Below are positions 24,080-33,215 of a stretch of DNA of 64,000 nucleotides, one piece after another. The translations under genes and the position numbers were made by a program. The stretch covers positions 1 to 64,000 of the forward strand of contig SVPU01000003.1 of assembly GCA_015065685.1 (NCBI GenBank), written 5' to 3'. The notes beneath the pieces are model-generated. The model did no database searches and was not told the origin of the DNA. It saw nothing but the letters and a program-made list of their open reading frames with translations. The stretch's first letter is position 1. Every line of letters starts with the position of its first letter. The stretch comes from Oscillospiraceae bacterium (GTDB taxonomy: Bacteria; Bacillota; Clostridia; Oscillospirales; Acutalibacteraceae).

Positions 24080-25084
24080 ATGTCCAACAAGGTAAGATTC
24101 GCAATTGTAGGTTGCGGAATGATTGCCGATTTTCATGCAAAGGCTATAAAAAGTCTTGAATCGGCAGAGTTGGTTGGCGCGGTGGACAGTTTTCCGAAAA
24201 ATTTAAACGCTTTTTGCGAGAAATACGATATAAAGGCGTTTGACAGTTTTGATGAGGTTATAGCTAGTGAGGGTGTGGATGCGGTTTGCATCTGCACCCC
24301 TAGTGGCTTTCATGCAAAGCAGGCTATAGAGGCTCTTAAAAACGGAAAACACGTGGTTATTGAAAAACCAATGGCATTAAATACAGAAGATGCAGACAAA
24401 ATTATTGCAGAGTGCGAAAAGAGCAATTGTTTGTTAACAGTTATTTCTCAACTTCGATTTACCGAAGGTGTTCAAAAAATAAAATCACTCATTGAAGAAA
24501 ACGCTTTCGGTAAAATAGCACTTTGCGATTTATATATGAAATATTGGAGAAGCCCCGATTATTATAAGGGCGGCGGTTGGAAGGGCAGTAAGGCTCTTGA
24601 CGGTGGCGGTGCGCTTATGAATCAGGGTATTCACGGAATTGATATTATTCAGTATATGGTTGGTGAAGCCGAACTTTTGCACGGAAAAACCGAGACTGTT
24701 TTCCACGATATTGAGGTGGAAGATTTGGCGGTTGCAACCGTTAAGTATCCTTGTGGTGCAGTTGGTGTTATTGAAGGCACCACCTGTTGTTATCCTGGCT
24801 TCGAGAGAAGAATTGAAATTCTCGGCAGTAACGGTTGTGCAGTATTAAACGAGGGTATCATTGAAAAACTCGTTATAAACGGTGAAGATGTTACCGAAAA
24901 GAAGCAGGAAGAACAAAGACCTTCAACCGCAAATGATCCTTCGGCTATGAGTTACAAGCTTCACGCTATGCAGATAGAAAATTTTGTTAATGCGATAAAC
25001 GGAAAAGAAAAGCTGCTGATTGATGCTAAGGCAGGCAAGGTGGCAGTGAAGCTTATAGAGGATATTTATAATTTCAACAAGTGA
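24080..25084 (+). CDS. Gfo/Idh/MocA oxidoreductase 2
   Basis: A 334-residue sugar oxidoreductase. The NAD(P) loop is AIVGCGMIADFHA and the family lysine lies in IEKPMA (about residue 98). The C-terminal half contains GGGALMNQGIHGIDIIQY, where the histidine and aspartate pair are typical substrate ligands. The start at 24080 is set by AGGGTGTGAT; an in-frame ATG at 24002 lies inside the previous gene. It probably oxidises a hydroxyl of a sugar for the neighbouring aminotransferase. Confidence 0.9.
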   Translation: MSNKVRFAIVGCGMIADFHAKAIKSLESAELVGAVDSFPKNLNAFCEKYDIKAFDSFDEVIASEGVDAVCICTPSGFHAKQAIEALKNGKHVVIEKPMALNTEDADKIIAECEKSNCLLTVISQLRFTEGVQKIKSLIEENAFGKIALCDLYMKYWRSPDYYKGGGWKGSKALDGGGALMNQGIHGIDIIQYMVGEAELLHGKTETVFHDIEVEDLAVATVKYPCGAVGVIEGTTCCYPGFERRIEILGSNGCAVLNEGIIEKLVINGEDVTEKKQEEQRPSTANDPSAMSYKLHAMQIENFVNAINGKEKLLIDAKAGKVAVKLIEDIYNFNK

Positions 25085-25101
25085 TTTTGGAGGAAGAAAG
25101 T

Positions 25102-25983
25102 ATGTTTAGAATAGGAATTATAGGAACTGAAAATTCACACTGCCATCATTTTATTAATGTTTTCAACAAACCCGATGAAAACGGAAAATTCCGTTATCCC
25201 GATTGCCGCGTAACATTGGTTTACGGTCATTACGCGGAAGAAAACAAACGCGCAGTTGAAGAACTCGGCGCAGAAAAAGTTGCTGAAAGCATTGAAGAGA
25301 TGGTTGCTAATGTTGATGCGGTTATGGTTACCGCACGCGATGGCAAATTTCATTATGAATTCGTAAAACCCTTTATTGAGGCAGGTATTCCTGCATTTAT
25401 TGATAAGCCTTTCACAGTAGACCCCGAAGAAGCAGTTGCTTTAGTGAAATTGGCAAAGGAAAAGAATGTTGCCATTTGCGGTGGTTCTTCACTTAAGTTT
25501 GCCGATGGAATTATTGAACTTAAAAAGATAAGAGAAGAAAACAGCGATAAAATCAATAGCGGCAGCGTGGCTGCACCCCTTATTTTCAACAGTGAGTATA
25601 GCGGCATATTCTTCTATGCGCCGCACCTTACCGAAATGACCTTGGAGATTTTCGGCTATAATCCCAAGAAAATTTTTGCGGTTGAGAAAAACGGCGGAAT
25701 TTGTGCTATTGTGAGCTATGATGACTTTAATATTTCCAATCATTTTAACGCAAACGGACCTCATTATTCTGCAGGTGTTTATACCCACGGCGGAATATAC
25801 AACAAGAATATTGACCCTTCAACTTGCGGAGATGTTGAGTGCAAAGATTTTGTTAATATGCTAAGAACAGGTAAATCTTCTCAAACCTACCGCCAACTCG
25901 TAATGCCTGTTTATTATATGAACGCTTTGAAGAAGTCTTATGAAACAGGCGAATGGGTAGATATTAATTGCGAAATTGAATAA
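25102..25983 (+). CDS. Gfo/Idh/MocA oxidoreductase 3 (short type)
   Basis: A 293-residue member, shorter than most. It begins RIGIIGTENSHCHHF, where the loop glycines are spaced unusually and histidines replace the common Ala/His run; IDKPFT (about residue 96) keeps the family lysine. The C-terminal beta domain is reduced. Substrate unknown. TGGAGGA (about 25089–25095) sets the ATG at 25102. It sits between oxidoreductase 2 and the NagB-like gene. Confidence 0.85.
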   Translation: MFRIGIIGTENSHCHHFINVFNKPDENGKFRYPDCRVTLVYGHYAEENKRAVEELGAEKVAESIEEMVANVDAVMVTARDGKFHYEFVKPFIEAGIPAFIDKPFTVDPEEAVALVKLAKEKNVAICGGSSLKFADGIIELKKIREENSDKINSGSVAAPLIFNSEYSGIFFYAPHLTEMTLEIFGYNPKKIFAVEKNGGICAIVSYDDFNISNHFNANGPHYSAGVYTHGGIYNKNIDPSTCGDVECKDFVNMLRTGKSSQTYRQLVMPVYYMNALKKSYETGEWVDINCEIE

Positions 25984-25997
25984 AGGAAAGACAAAAT

Positions 25998-26759
25998 ATG
26001 AAAACAGTAATCAAAGACAATTTAAAAGTTGAAATTTATGAAACTCGCAAAGAAATGGGCGCGGCTGCGGCAAAACTTGCGGCAGAAAAATTGAGAGAAT
26101 GCCTTAAAGAAAAAGAAAAAGTAAATGTTATCTTTGCGGCGGCACCCTCACAAAATGAAACACTCGAATCCCTCATAAACGAAGAGGGAATTGACTGGAG
26201 TCGCGTTAACGCTTTTCATATGGATGAATATATCGGTCTCTCGGCTGATGCGCCCCAAGGTTTTGGAAACTTCCTTAAAGAGCATATATTCGACAGACTT
26301 CCCTTTGGCAGTGTTAACTGTATAAACTGTCAGGCAGAGGACCCCAAAGAAGAATGTGCACGATACACAAAACTTTTAGAGGAAAATGTTGTTGATATTG
26401 TGCTTTTGGGAATAGGCGAGAACGGACACATCGCATTTAACGACCCCCACGTTGCAGATTTCAACGATACTGCATTGGTTAAGGTGGTAAGCCTTGATGA
26501 TGTTTGCCGTCAACAACAGGTAAATGACGGTTGCTTTAAGGCTATTGATGATGTCCCGAAATTTGCTTTAACACTCACAATTCCTGCCCTCACAAGAGCA
26601 AAGCATATGGTTTGCACCGTTCCTGCGGCTACAAAGGCTTGGGCAGTCGGCAGAACTGTTAACGGTGAAATAAGCGAAGAATGTCCTGCAACTATTATGA
26701 GAAAGCACGACAGCGCAGTAATGTTCTGCGATAGCGACAGTGGGAGAGATTTGCTTTGA
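25998..26759 (+). CDS. Glucosamine-6-phosphate deaminase family protein (NagB-like 2)
   Basis: A 253-residue NagB-type isomerase. Asp76 lies in FHMDEYIGL and His144 in GIGENGHIAFNDP. Glu of the classical FNEP is Asp149 here, a conservative change at a residue that helps His in ring opening. It lacks the allosteric C-terminal residues of E. coli NagB, as in Gram-positive enzymes. Its TGA overlaps the TTG start of the NagA-like gene, a strong sign the two act in sequence on one amino-sugar phosphate. Confidence 0.85.
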   Translation: MKTVIKDNLKVEIYETRKEMGAAAAKLAAEKLRECLKEKEKVNVIFAAAPSQNETLESLINEEGIDWSRVNAFHMDEYIGLSADAPQGFGNFLKEHIFDRLPFGSVNCINCQAEDPKEECARYTKLLEENVVDIVLLGIGENGHIAFNDPHVADFNDTALVKVVSLDDVCRQQQVNDGCFKAIDDVPKFALTLTIPALTRAKHMVCTVPAATKAWAVGRTVNGEISEECPATIMRKHDSAVMFCDSDSGRDLL

Positions 26760-27913
26760 TTACTAAAATTTCAAAGGGAAAAATCATTTTAGAAGATAGA
26801 GTTTTAGAAGGAAGTAATGTTTATATAGATGACGGTGTTATTAAAGCCGTTACAACCGATGAACTTGAGTTTGACAAAGAGATAAACGCCGAGGGATATT
26901 ATGTATCCCCGGGGTTTATTGATTTGCATCTTCACGGCGCGGCAGACGGTGATTTTTCTAATGCTTCGGTTGAAGAAAATATTGCGGCCGTGAATTATCA
27001 TTGTAAACACGGAACAACCTCGCTTTTCCCCACAACACTTTCGGTATCCTTTGAGGGCTTAATGGCTTCTCTTGATGCTATGAGAGAAACAATGCAAAGC
27101 GATAAGACTTTTCTGAATATATGCGGAGTTCACTTGGAGGGACCTTATTTCTCGCAAAATCAGAGTGGGGCACAAAATAAGGATTTCATCACCCCGCCAA
27201 TTAAAGAGGATTACGATAGAATTCTCGAAAAACACGGCGATATTATAAGCCGTTGGAGCTTTGCCCCTGAAAACGAGGGTAGCATTGAGTTTGTGGAAAC
27301 CCTCGAAAAGCATAATGTTATTCCATCTATTGCACATAGCGATGCAAAGTATGATGATGTGATGCGGGTTTACGAAAAGGGCTGCAAGCTTATAACCCAT
27401 TTTTATTCTTGTATTTCAAGTATAACTCGTGAAAAAGGCTTCAGAAAGCTCGGTATTATGGAATGCGGCTATTTGCTCGATGATATGGATATCGAAATTA
27501 TCGCAGATGGTTGCCATGTACCTAAAGAGCTATTTAAGCTTGCACTCAAAATTAAAACAAGCGATAATATTTGTCTTGTAACCGATGCGATGAGCTGCTG
27601 CGGTAGTGATAAAACGATTTCCTCGCTTGGCGGAGTGCCTTGTAAAATCAAAAGCGGTGTGGCTTATCTTATGGATGAATCCGCCTTTGCGGGTAGTATT
27701 GCCACGACTGACAGATTGGTAAGATTCTGCGTTAAAGAAGCAGGGCTTAGTATCTTTGAAGCGGTTAAAATGATAACTGTTAACCCTGCAAGAGTTATGA
27801 AGCTTAGCAAAAAAGGTAAAATTGCCGCAGGGTATGATGCCGATATATTACTTTTTGATGATGATATAAATATTAAAAAAGTTATAGTTGGCGGAAAGGA
27901 GGCGGCTTTATGA
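26756..27913 (+). CDS. N-acetyl amino-sugar-6-phosphate deacetylase (NagA-like 2)
   Basis: A 385-residue deacetylase. Ligand positions match NagA 1: His58/His60 (DLHLHG), Glu128 (HLEGPY), His194 (AHSDAKYD), His215 (THFYSCI) and Asp277 (VTDAMS). The substrate loop HFYSCISSITREKGFR differs from the HLFNAMTPLAHRAPG of classical NagA, so another N-acyl amino sugar is likely. TTG start with GGGAG nine bases upstream; it overlaps both neighbours by four bases. Confidence 0.85.
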   Translation: MITKISKGKIILEDRVLEGSNVYIDDGVIKAVTTDELEFDKEINAEGYYVSPGFIDLHLHGAADGDFSNASVEENIAAVNYHCKHGTTSLFPTTLSVSFEGLMASLDAMRETMQSDKTFLNICGVHLEGPYFSQNQSGAQNKDFITPPIKEDYDRILEKHGDIISRWSFAPENEGSIEFVETLEKHNVIPSIAHSDAKYDDVMRVYEKGCKLITHFYSCISSITREKGFRKLGIMECGYLLDDMDIEIIADGCHVPKELFKLALKIKTSDNICLVTDAMSCCGSDKTISSLGGVPCKIKSGVAYLMDESAFAGSIATTDRLVRFCVKEAGLSIFEAVKMITVNPARVMKLSKKGKIAAGYDADILLFDDDINIKKVIVGGKEAAL

Positions 27914-28884
27914 ATATAGCATTTGCAGGTCTTAGACACGGGCATATATTCGCTCTTTATGACCAAGCCGTTAATAACCCTTATTTTAATGTTTGCGGTG
28001 CTTTTGAAGAAAACAACGAAGCAAGACAAGTGGCAGAACAAAAAAGCGTTAAATTCGGTTACAAAAGTTATGAAGAGTTACTCGCGGATGACTTGGTTGA
28101 TGTTGTTGCTTTAGGCGGTTGTTACGGCGACCGCGGTCAAATGGCTATAAAAGCGTTAAAGTGCGGTAAACACGTTATTGCGGATAAACCTTTGTGCATT
28201 AGTACCGATGAATTAAACCAAATTGAAAAGGCCGCAAAGGAAAATAACCGACTTGTCAGCGTTATGTTTACAATGCGCTTTGAACCTAAAATAAATGCCG
28301 TTAAAAAGTTGGTTGAGAGCGGCGTTTTGGGTGAAATAAACAATGTTTATTTTGGTGGTCAGCATCCGCTTCAATATGGCAGACGACCAATGTGGTATTT
28401 CGAAAACGGAAAACACGGCGGCGTTATCAATGATATTGCAATTCACGGAATAGATATTTTAAATTATGCTTTAGGGATTAAAGTTAAGGACATTTTATCT
28501 GCAAGATGCTGGAATAAATTTGCAGAAAGTGAGCCTGAATTTAAAGATAGTGCTCAGTTTATGCTCACAGCAGAAAACGGTGCGGGAGTTGTTTCGGATG
28601 TTTCTTATGCTATTCCCGACGGTGTTGAATTTGCACTTCCCTTTTATTGGCAGTTTTATATTTGGGGAACAAACGGCACTTTGCGTTTCTCTCTTGGAGA
28701 TGAAAAGATAGAGTACTACATAAAGGGAGATGCAAACCCCCATATTTTAGAAGAAGCACCCGTTACCGAGTATCTTACTGATTTTTACCGTTTATTAAAC
28801 GGCGAAAAAGATATAATTTTACCGATGCAAGATGTTTTAAGTGCAACAAGAGCAACACTTAAAATTCAAGAAGCGGCTATTTAA
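27910..28884 (+). CDS. Gfo/Idh/MocA oxidoreductase 4
   Basis: A 324-residue oxidoreductase starting MNIAFAGLRHGHIFALY, with ADKPLC as the family lysine motif (near residue 95) and GGVINDIAIHGIDILNY as the substrate-site stretch. The nucleotide loop again carries RHGH rather than the usual sequence, as in oxidoreductase 3. AAAGGAGG precedes the ATG, which overlaps the nagA-like stop. It precedes the second aminotransferase, repeating the oxidoreductase/aminotransferase pairing. Confidence 0.88.
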   Translation: MNIAFAGLRHGHIFALYDQAVNNPYFNVCGAFEENNEARQVAEQKSVKFGYKSYEELLADDLVDVVALGGCYGDRGQMAIKALKCGKHVIADKPLCISTDELNQIEKAAKENNRLVSVMFTMRFEPKINAVKKLVESGVLGEINNVYFGGQHPLQYGRRPMWYFENGKHGGVINDIAIHGIDILNYALGIKVKDILSARCWNKFAESEPEFKDSAQFMLTAENGAGVVSDVSYAIPDGVEFALPFYWQFYIWGTNGTLRFSLGDEKIEYYIKGDANPHILEEAPVTEYLTDFYRLLNGEKDIILPMQDVLSATRATLKIQEAAI

Positions 28885-28908
28885 TTTTTTAGAAAGAAGG
28901 AATTTATT

Positions 28909-30228
28909 ATGGCAGAAAAACTAGCATTATTTGGTGGCGAAAAAGTAGTAGGAGATGTTCAATGTCAGCTCCCTTTAGTTGCGCCTGAAACTTATGATGT
29001 GGTAAAAGAACTTATGCAAAAAGATGAGATTTCAACATCTCCCATCGTTAACAAGTTTGAAAAGAAATTTGCAGATTACATAGGCGTTGATTACGGCCTT
29101 TGCTGTGTTAACGGTACCACTTCAATTCAAGCGGGTCTTTTCGCAGTGGGCGTTGGCGCAGGTGATGAGGTTATCGTTCCTTCGTTCACATTCTGGGCAA
29201 CTGTAGGTCCTGTTGCAGCAGCAAACGCAATCCCCGTTTTTGCTGATGTTGATGAAGATACCCATACTCTGACCGCAGCAGATATTGAAAAGCATATAAC
29301 ACCTAGAACAAAGGCAATCCTCGTTGTTCACGTTTGGGGAAATCCTTGCGATATGGATCCTATTATGGAGCTTGCAAAAAAGCACAATTTAAAGGTTGTT
29401 GAAGACTGTTCACACGCTCACGGTGCCACATATCACGGCAAAAAGGTTGGTAGTATCGGCGATGTTGGTTGTTTCTCAATGCAGGGTTCTAAAGTTCTCG
29501 CAGCAGGTGAGGGCGGCATTCTTGTTACAAATAACCGCGAATATTTTGAGCGCGCTTGTGCACTCGGCCATTATGAGAGATTAGGCGGATTCCCCGATGG
29601 TTCAGAATATAAAAAATTCGCTCTTACAGGCTTTGGTTATAAGCACAGAATTCATCCTCTCGCAGTTGCTATTGCAGACGGAAACCTCAACAGACTTGAT
29701 GAATTAAACAAAAACAGAACAAAGGGCGCACTTTATTTAGAAGAACTTATTTCCGACCTTGATTTTATTAAACCTTTGAAAACTTTTGATGATAGCGAGA
29801 GGGTTTTTGCTTATCATTATGCGCAGTATATTCCCGAAAAATTAAAGGGCCTTTCGGTTATAACCTTCCTTAAAGCGCTTGCTGCTGAAGGTGTTTATTG
29901 CGGAAGCTGCGGTTACGGAAAGTTGCATCAGTCACCTTTCTATAACGGCGAAGGTCCTTTTGGTAAAGGTTGTCCTTTCGCTTGTCCGCACTATGCCGAG
30001 AAATATGTTCCCACACAGGTACTCGAAGTTACCGAGAAACTTGCTAAAAATTCAGTAATGATTGCGCCAAGATTTGAAATTGATAACAAAGAAGTTGTTG
30101 AGCAATACGCAAAGGCTTACCATAAGGTATATGAAAATATTGATGAACTTCTTAAATACGAAGAAGAAAACAATCTCGCAGAGAAAAAGATTGTAAATGA
30201 CGGAAGAAGTATCAACGTATTCCGTTAA
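28909..30228 (+). CDS. DegT/DnrJ/EryC1/StrS sugar aminotransferase 2
   Basis: A 439-residue PLP enzyme with Lys195 in MQGSKVLAAGEGG and Asp166 in VEDCSHAHG. The Ser-before-Lys (GSK) and the C-terminal EKYVPTQVLEVTEK part differ from paralogue 1, so the two probably act on different carbons or in opposite directions. AAGAAGGA precedes the ATG. The next gene begins 32 bp later without a terminator. Confidence 0.92.
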   Translation: MAEKLALFGGEKVVGDVQCQLPLVAPETYDVVKELMQKDEISTSPIVNKFEKKFADYIGVDYGLCCVNGTTSIQAGLFAVGVGAGDEVIVPSFTFWATVGPVAAANAIPVFADVDEDTHTLTAADIEKHITPRTKAILVVHVWGNPCDMDPIMELAKKHNLKVVEDCSHAHGATYHGKKVGSIGDVGCFSMQGSKVLAAGEGGILVTNNREYFERACALGHYERLGGFPDGSEYKKFALTGFGYKHRIHPLAVAIADGNLNRLDELNKNRTKGALYLEELISDLDFIKPLKTFDDSERVFAYHYAQYIPEKLKGLSVITFLKALAAEGVYCGSCGYGKLHQSPFYNGEGPFGKGCPFACPHYAEKYVPTQVLEVTEKLAKNSVMIAPRFEIDNKEVVEQYAKAYHKVYENIDELLKYEEENNLAEKKIVNDGRSINVFR

Positions 30229-30260
30229 GATAAACTGACTTTTAGTTTAGGGTGGTAAAT

Positions 30261-31733
30261 ATGAAGTATAAAATTATTCCAAAAAGAAAAGAGAATCATA
30301 TTGTTTCGAAATATTTGCATTCTGTATTTTTTGAATATTTCGGCAAGGTGATTTATGACGGTATCTGGGTTGGCAAGGATAGCGAAATCGAGAATATTGA
30401 CGGTATCCGCAAGGATGTTATTGACGGTTGCCGTGAACTCGGTGTTGGCGCAATGCGTTGGCCCGGAGGTTGCTGTGCCGACTATTATCATTGGAAAAAC
30501 GGTATAGGAAAAGAAAGATTTGCAAAGATACATTCTGAATGTGACCCTGCGAACCCATATTTCAGAAATGATTTCGGTACAGATGAGTTTTTGCGTTTTT
30601 GCGAACTTACGGGCGCGGACCCCGTAATCACTGTTAACACCGCAACAGGCACACCAGAAGAATTTGCCGATTGGTATGAATATGTTAACGCTCCAACCTT
30701 CACAAAGTACGGTGCTTTAAGAGCCGAAAACGGCCACCCCGAGCCTTACAATGTAAAGTTTTGGGGTCTTGGAAATGCGGATGCTAATGTTTGGGACGGT
30801 GACTATAACAATCCCAACGGATATGCTCAGACATATTTGAAATTCCAAACAACCTTGCTTCTCCAAAGAAAAGACCTTAAATTTATAGGGCTTGGATTAT
30901 CTACAAGACACAAAATGCCCGGTTGGGCAGGAAAAGCGTTGGATTATATAACGCATAACCAACGCAGCAAGGCTCCCGATGCGCTTTCGATTCACCATTA
31001 TCTTGGCGGTGCAAAACAAAACGGTGGCGATTGTGGAGATGCAGTTGATTATACAGATAAAGGATATTACAAACTGCTTGATTTGTTGGAACGCTATCAA
31101 TATGATATTGATTTACACAGAACAATCATAAGAGAGCACACACCCGAAAATTCGGGAACAAAGATCTGCTTTGATGAATGGGGCGCTTGGCATCCGGAGG
31201 CTACTCCTGCGGCAAATCTGCATCAGCGCCAAACTATGCGCGATGCTATTTTTGCGGCTCTTACTATGCATATTTTTTACCGCAACTCAGATATCGTTGA
31301 GTTTGCAATGGAAACACAACTTTCAAACCTGCTTCAAAGTCTGTTTGAAACCGATGGCGCAAAGTTCTTTAAAACTCCGACATTCTATGTTATGAAACTG
31401 TTTAAAGAGCATTTGGGACAAACTCTAATCCATGTTTTGCCAGATGATATCGATGAAGATTTGGACACAGTTGCAACAATTTCTGAAGATGAAAAGCAGA
31501 TGACAATCAGTATTATTAACCGTCATTTATATGATGCTAAGGAAGTTACTTTCAATCTTCCTGATGGTTGGAAAGTGGTTAAATCCGATATTGTGACTTG
31601 CGATGATGTTCGTGCCATTAATACTTTTGAAGACCCCGAACGCATCAGCGAGAGTGAATTTACAGTGCCCGAATCTTTAAACTTTGCAGTCCCGAAACAT
31701 AGTGTGGTACGAATTTGTTTAAAAAAGGATTAA
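30261..31733 (+). CDS. GH51-family alpha-L-arabinofuranosidase-like protein lacking the usual acid/base Glu
   Basis: A 490-residue cytoplasmic protein with a (beta/alpha)8 barrel and a C-terminal beta domain as in GH51. MRWPGGCCADYYHWKNGIG and the nucleophile motif FDEWGAW (Glu306) are kept. The acid/base motif, normally GNE, reads FWGLGNADAN with Ala173. GCG differs from GAG by one base, so this may be a true loss or a sequence error. Other GH51 motifs (SIHHYLGG) are intact. Start set by TTAGGGTGG before ATG at 30261. Last but one gene of the operon. Confidence 0.82.
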   Translation: MKYKIIPKRKENHIVSKYLHSVFFEYFGKVIYDGIWVGKDSEIENIDGIRKDVIDGCRELGVGAMRWPGGCCADYYHWKNGIGKERFAKIHSECDPANPYFRNDFGTDEFLRFCELTGADPVITVNTATGTPEEFADWYEYVNAPTFTKYGALRAENGHPEPYNVKFWGLGNADANVWDGDYNNPNGYAQTYLKFQTTLLLQRKDLKFIGLGLSTRHKMPGWAGKALDYITHNQRSKAPDALSIHHYLGGAKQNGGDCGDAVDYTDKGYYKLLDLLERYQYDIDLHRTIIREHTPENSGTKICFDEWGAWHPEATPAANLHQRQTMRDAIFAALTMHIFYRNSDIVEFAMETQLSNLLQSLFETDGAKFFKTPTFYVMKLFKEHLGQTLIHVLPDDIDEDLDTVATISEDEKQMTISIINRHLYDAKEVTFNLPDGWKVVKSDIVTCDDVRAINTFEDPERISESEFTVPESLNFAVPKHSVVRICLKKD

Positions 31734-31738
31734 TTTAA

Positions 31739-32758
31739 ATGAAAAGTTTAGTTATAACAGGGGACAGTCTTTCTTACAATCGTTACGGATATGATGAAAT
31801 CCCAAGAAATGATGCTTGGAATTGCCATATTGGTATGCAGTCCTGGAGCTTCAGATTGCGCAATCTGTTTTTAACCTCTGCCGAGGGCTTTAAATATGCT
31901 GATGAGCTGCAGTTTGAAGAAGAAAACGTTTCGGGTCTCGGTGAAAATTGCAACCTGCAAGACGCCATTTTCGGCGAAAGGGTAAAAACTATAATTCCAA
32001 AGAATGATAAAATTCATTTTTCTGCCGAATCCAACAATGGAAAATTGGTCCTTTATTTTCAAAAACGCCCTAAAAATTATTGCAGATTTAAGATTTCAGT
32101 TGATGGCGTTTGTAATGAAAATATAATTGACACAAACGGTGAAGACGGTTTTTATCAAGGCTGGAGTATTTTGAGTATAGAGGTTTCGTGCGATAAAAAC
32201 CGAAATCTGCACGATGTGGTTTTATTTGATTTTGAATATACCGAATTTACCCCACTCGTTACACTGGCAGGTGTTAGCTGCGAGGCTAAAAACGCAGCTG
32301 TAACGGGTCAAGGCAGCAGAACTGCGAAGTTTATTAATTATCATTATGATGAGCGCATAAGAAAGTATAACCCCGACAAGCTTATAATTATATTCGGCGG
32401 AAATGACTGTATTCGTTACGGAACACAAGAATATAAAGCCAACTTGGAGAGCATTTTGGGGAAGGTTAAAACCGATTTTCCAAGTTGTGAAATTCTTGGC
32501 ATCACAATACCGCCTTCAAGACTTTATACGGGGGATGCTAACGGCAAAAGATTTACCTCCCAAGAAGCGTGGAACGATTATATTGATGAATATAATGCTG
32601 TTTTCAAGGAAACCTTTAAAAAATATGGCGCAGAAATCATTGAAACGGCCAAGGTTTTCGAAGGCATTCCAACTGAAAAGTGGAGATTTGATGAGGTTCA
32701 TATGACAACGTTTGGAAATGATCTGCTTTTTGATGCGGTCTGCAAAAAAATATTCTAA
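31739..32758 (+). CDS. SGNH/GDSL-type esterase
   Basis: A 339-residue two-domain hydrolase. Block I is TGDSLS (Ser10), block III GGND (about 218–221), and block V DEVH (Asp318, His321). Between about 60 and 170 is a jelly-roll-like beta insert, as in carbohydrate esterases of the CE2/SGNH type. No signal peptide, so it acts inside the cell, probably removing an acyl group from a sugar. AAAGGA in the end of the GH51 gene is its ribosome site. It ends the operon, and a terminator follows. Confidence 0.85.
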   Translation: MKSLVITGDSLSYNRYGYDEIPRNDAWNCHIGMQSWSFRLRNLFLTSAEGFKYADELQFEEENVSGLGENCNLQDAIFGERVKTIIPKNDKIHFSAESNNGKLVLYFQKRPKNYCRFKISVDGVCNENIIDTNGEDGFYQGWSILSIEVSCDKNRNLHDVVLFDFEYTEFTPLVTLAGVSCEAKNAAVTGQGSRTAKFINYHYDERIRKYNPDKLIIIFGGNDCIRYGTQEYKANLESILGKVKTDFPSCEILGITIPPSRLYTGDANGKRFTSQEAWNDYIDEYNAVFKETFKKYGAEIIETAKVFEGIPTEKWRFDEVHMTTFGNDLLFDAVCKKIF

Positions 32759-32761
32759 AAA

Positions 32762-32806
32762 AGAAAGCATATCTGTGGGTTTGTTTAACCGCTGATATGT
32801 TTTTTT
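32762..32806 (+). terminator. Terminator of the amino-sugar operon
   Basis: AAAGCATATC…GTGGGTT pairs with AACCGC…GATATG, then seven T and ATTTT. Confidence 0.85.
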
Positions 32807-32844
32807 ATTTTATAAAATAAAATCTTTTATTTTTGTGCTTGTTA

Positions 32845-32853
32845 TGATATAAT
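32845..32853 (+). promoter_or_regulatory. Extended -10 promoter of the DUF1292 gene
   Basis: TGaTATAAT (TATAAT at 32848–32853); no good -35 box 17 bp upstream, consistent with an extended -10 promoter. Confidence 0.55.
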
Positions 32854-32896
32854 AACACTAAACAAAGCAGTGATTTTAAGAAATGAGGTAATAAAA

Positions 32897-33208
32897 ATGG
32901 CTGAACAGATAAATAATAATGAATATAATCCCGATATCGTAACCCTTACTGATGACAACGGAAAGGAATATACCTTTGAGGTGCTCGATGCAATTGAGAG
33001 CGACATGGGTCGTTATCTTGCGTTGCTTCCCACCTATGATAATCCCCAAAAGCTGCTCGAAGAAAGCGGCGAATTGGTTATAGTTAAGGTTGGCGAAGAA
33101 AACGGCGAGGAATATTTCTATGAAATCGAAGATGATGATGAATACGAAACCGTTGCCGATGCATTTGTTGACCGACTCGAAGAATTTTTCGAGATAGAGG
33201 ACAAATAA
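32897..33208 (+). CDS. DUF1292 family protein
   Basis: A 103-residue acidic protein of the DUF1292 family (YrzB-like), recognised by VTLTDDNGKEYTFEVLDAIE, then RYLALLPT and a strongly acidic YEIEDDDEYETVADAFVDRLEEFFE end. The family is widespread in Firmicutes and of unknown function, often beside ruvX (yrrK) and mgtE or rRNA-processing genes; here it stands alone before the 6S RNA gene. GAGGT precedes the ATG at 32897. Confidence 0.88.
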   Translation: MAEQINNNEYNPDIVTLTDDNGKEYTFEVLDAIESDMGRYLALLPTYDNPQKLLEESGELVIVKVGEENGEEYFYEIEDDDEYETVADAFVDRLEEFFEIEDK

Positions 33209-33215
33209 TAAAAAA

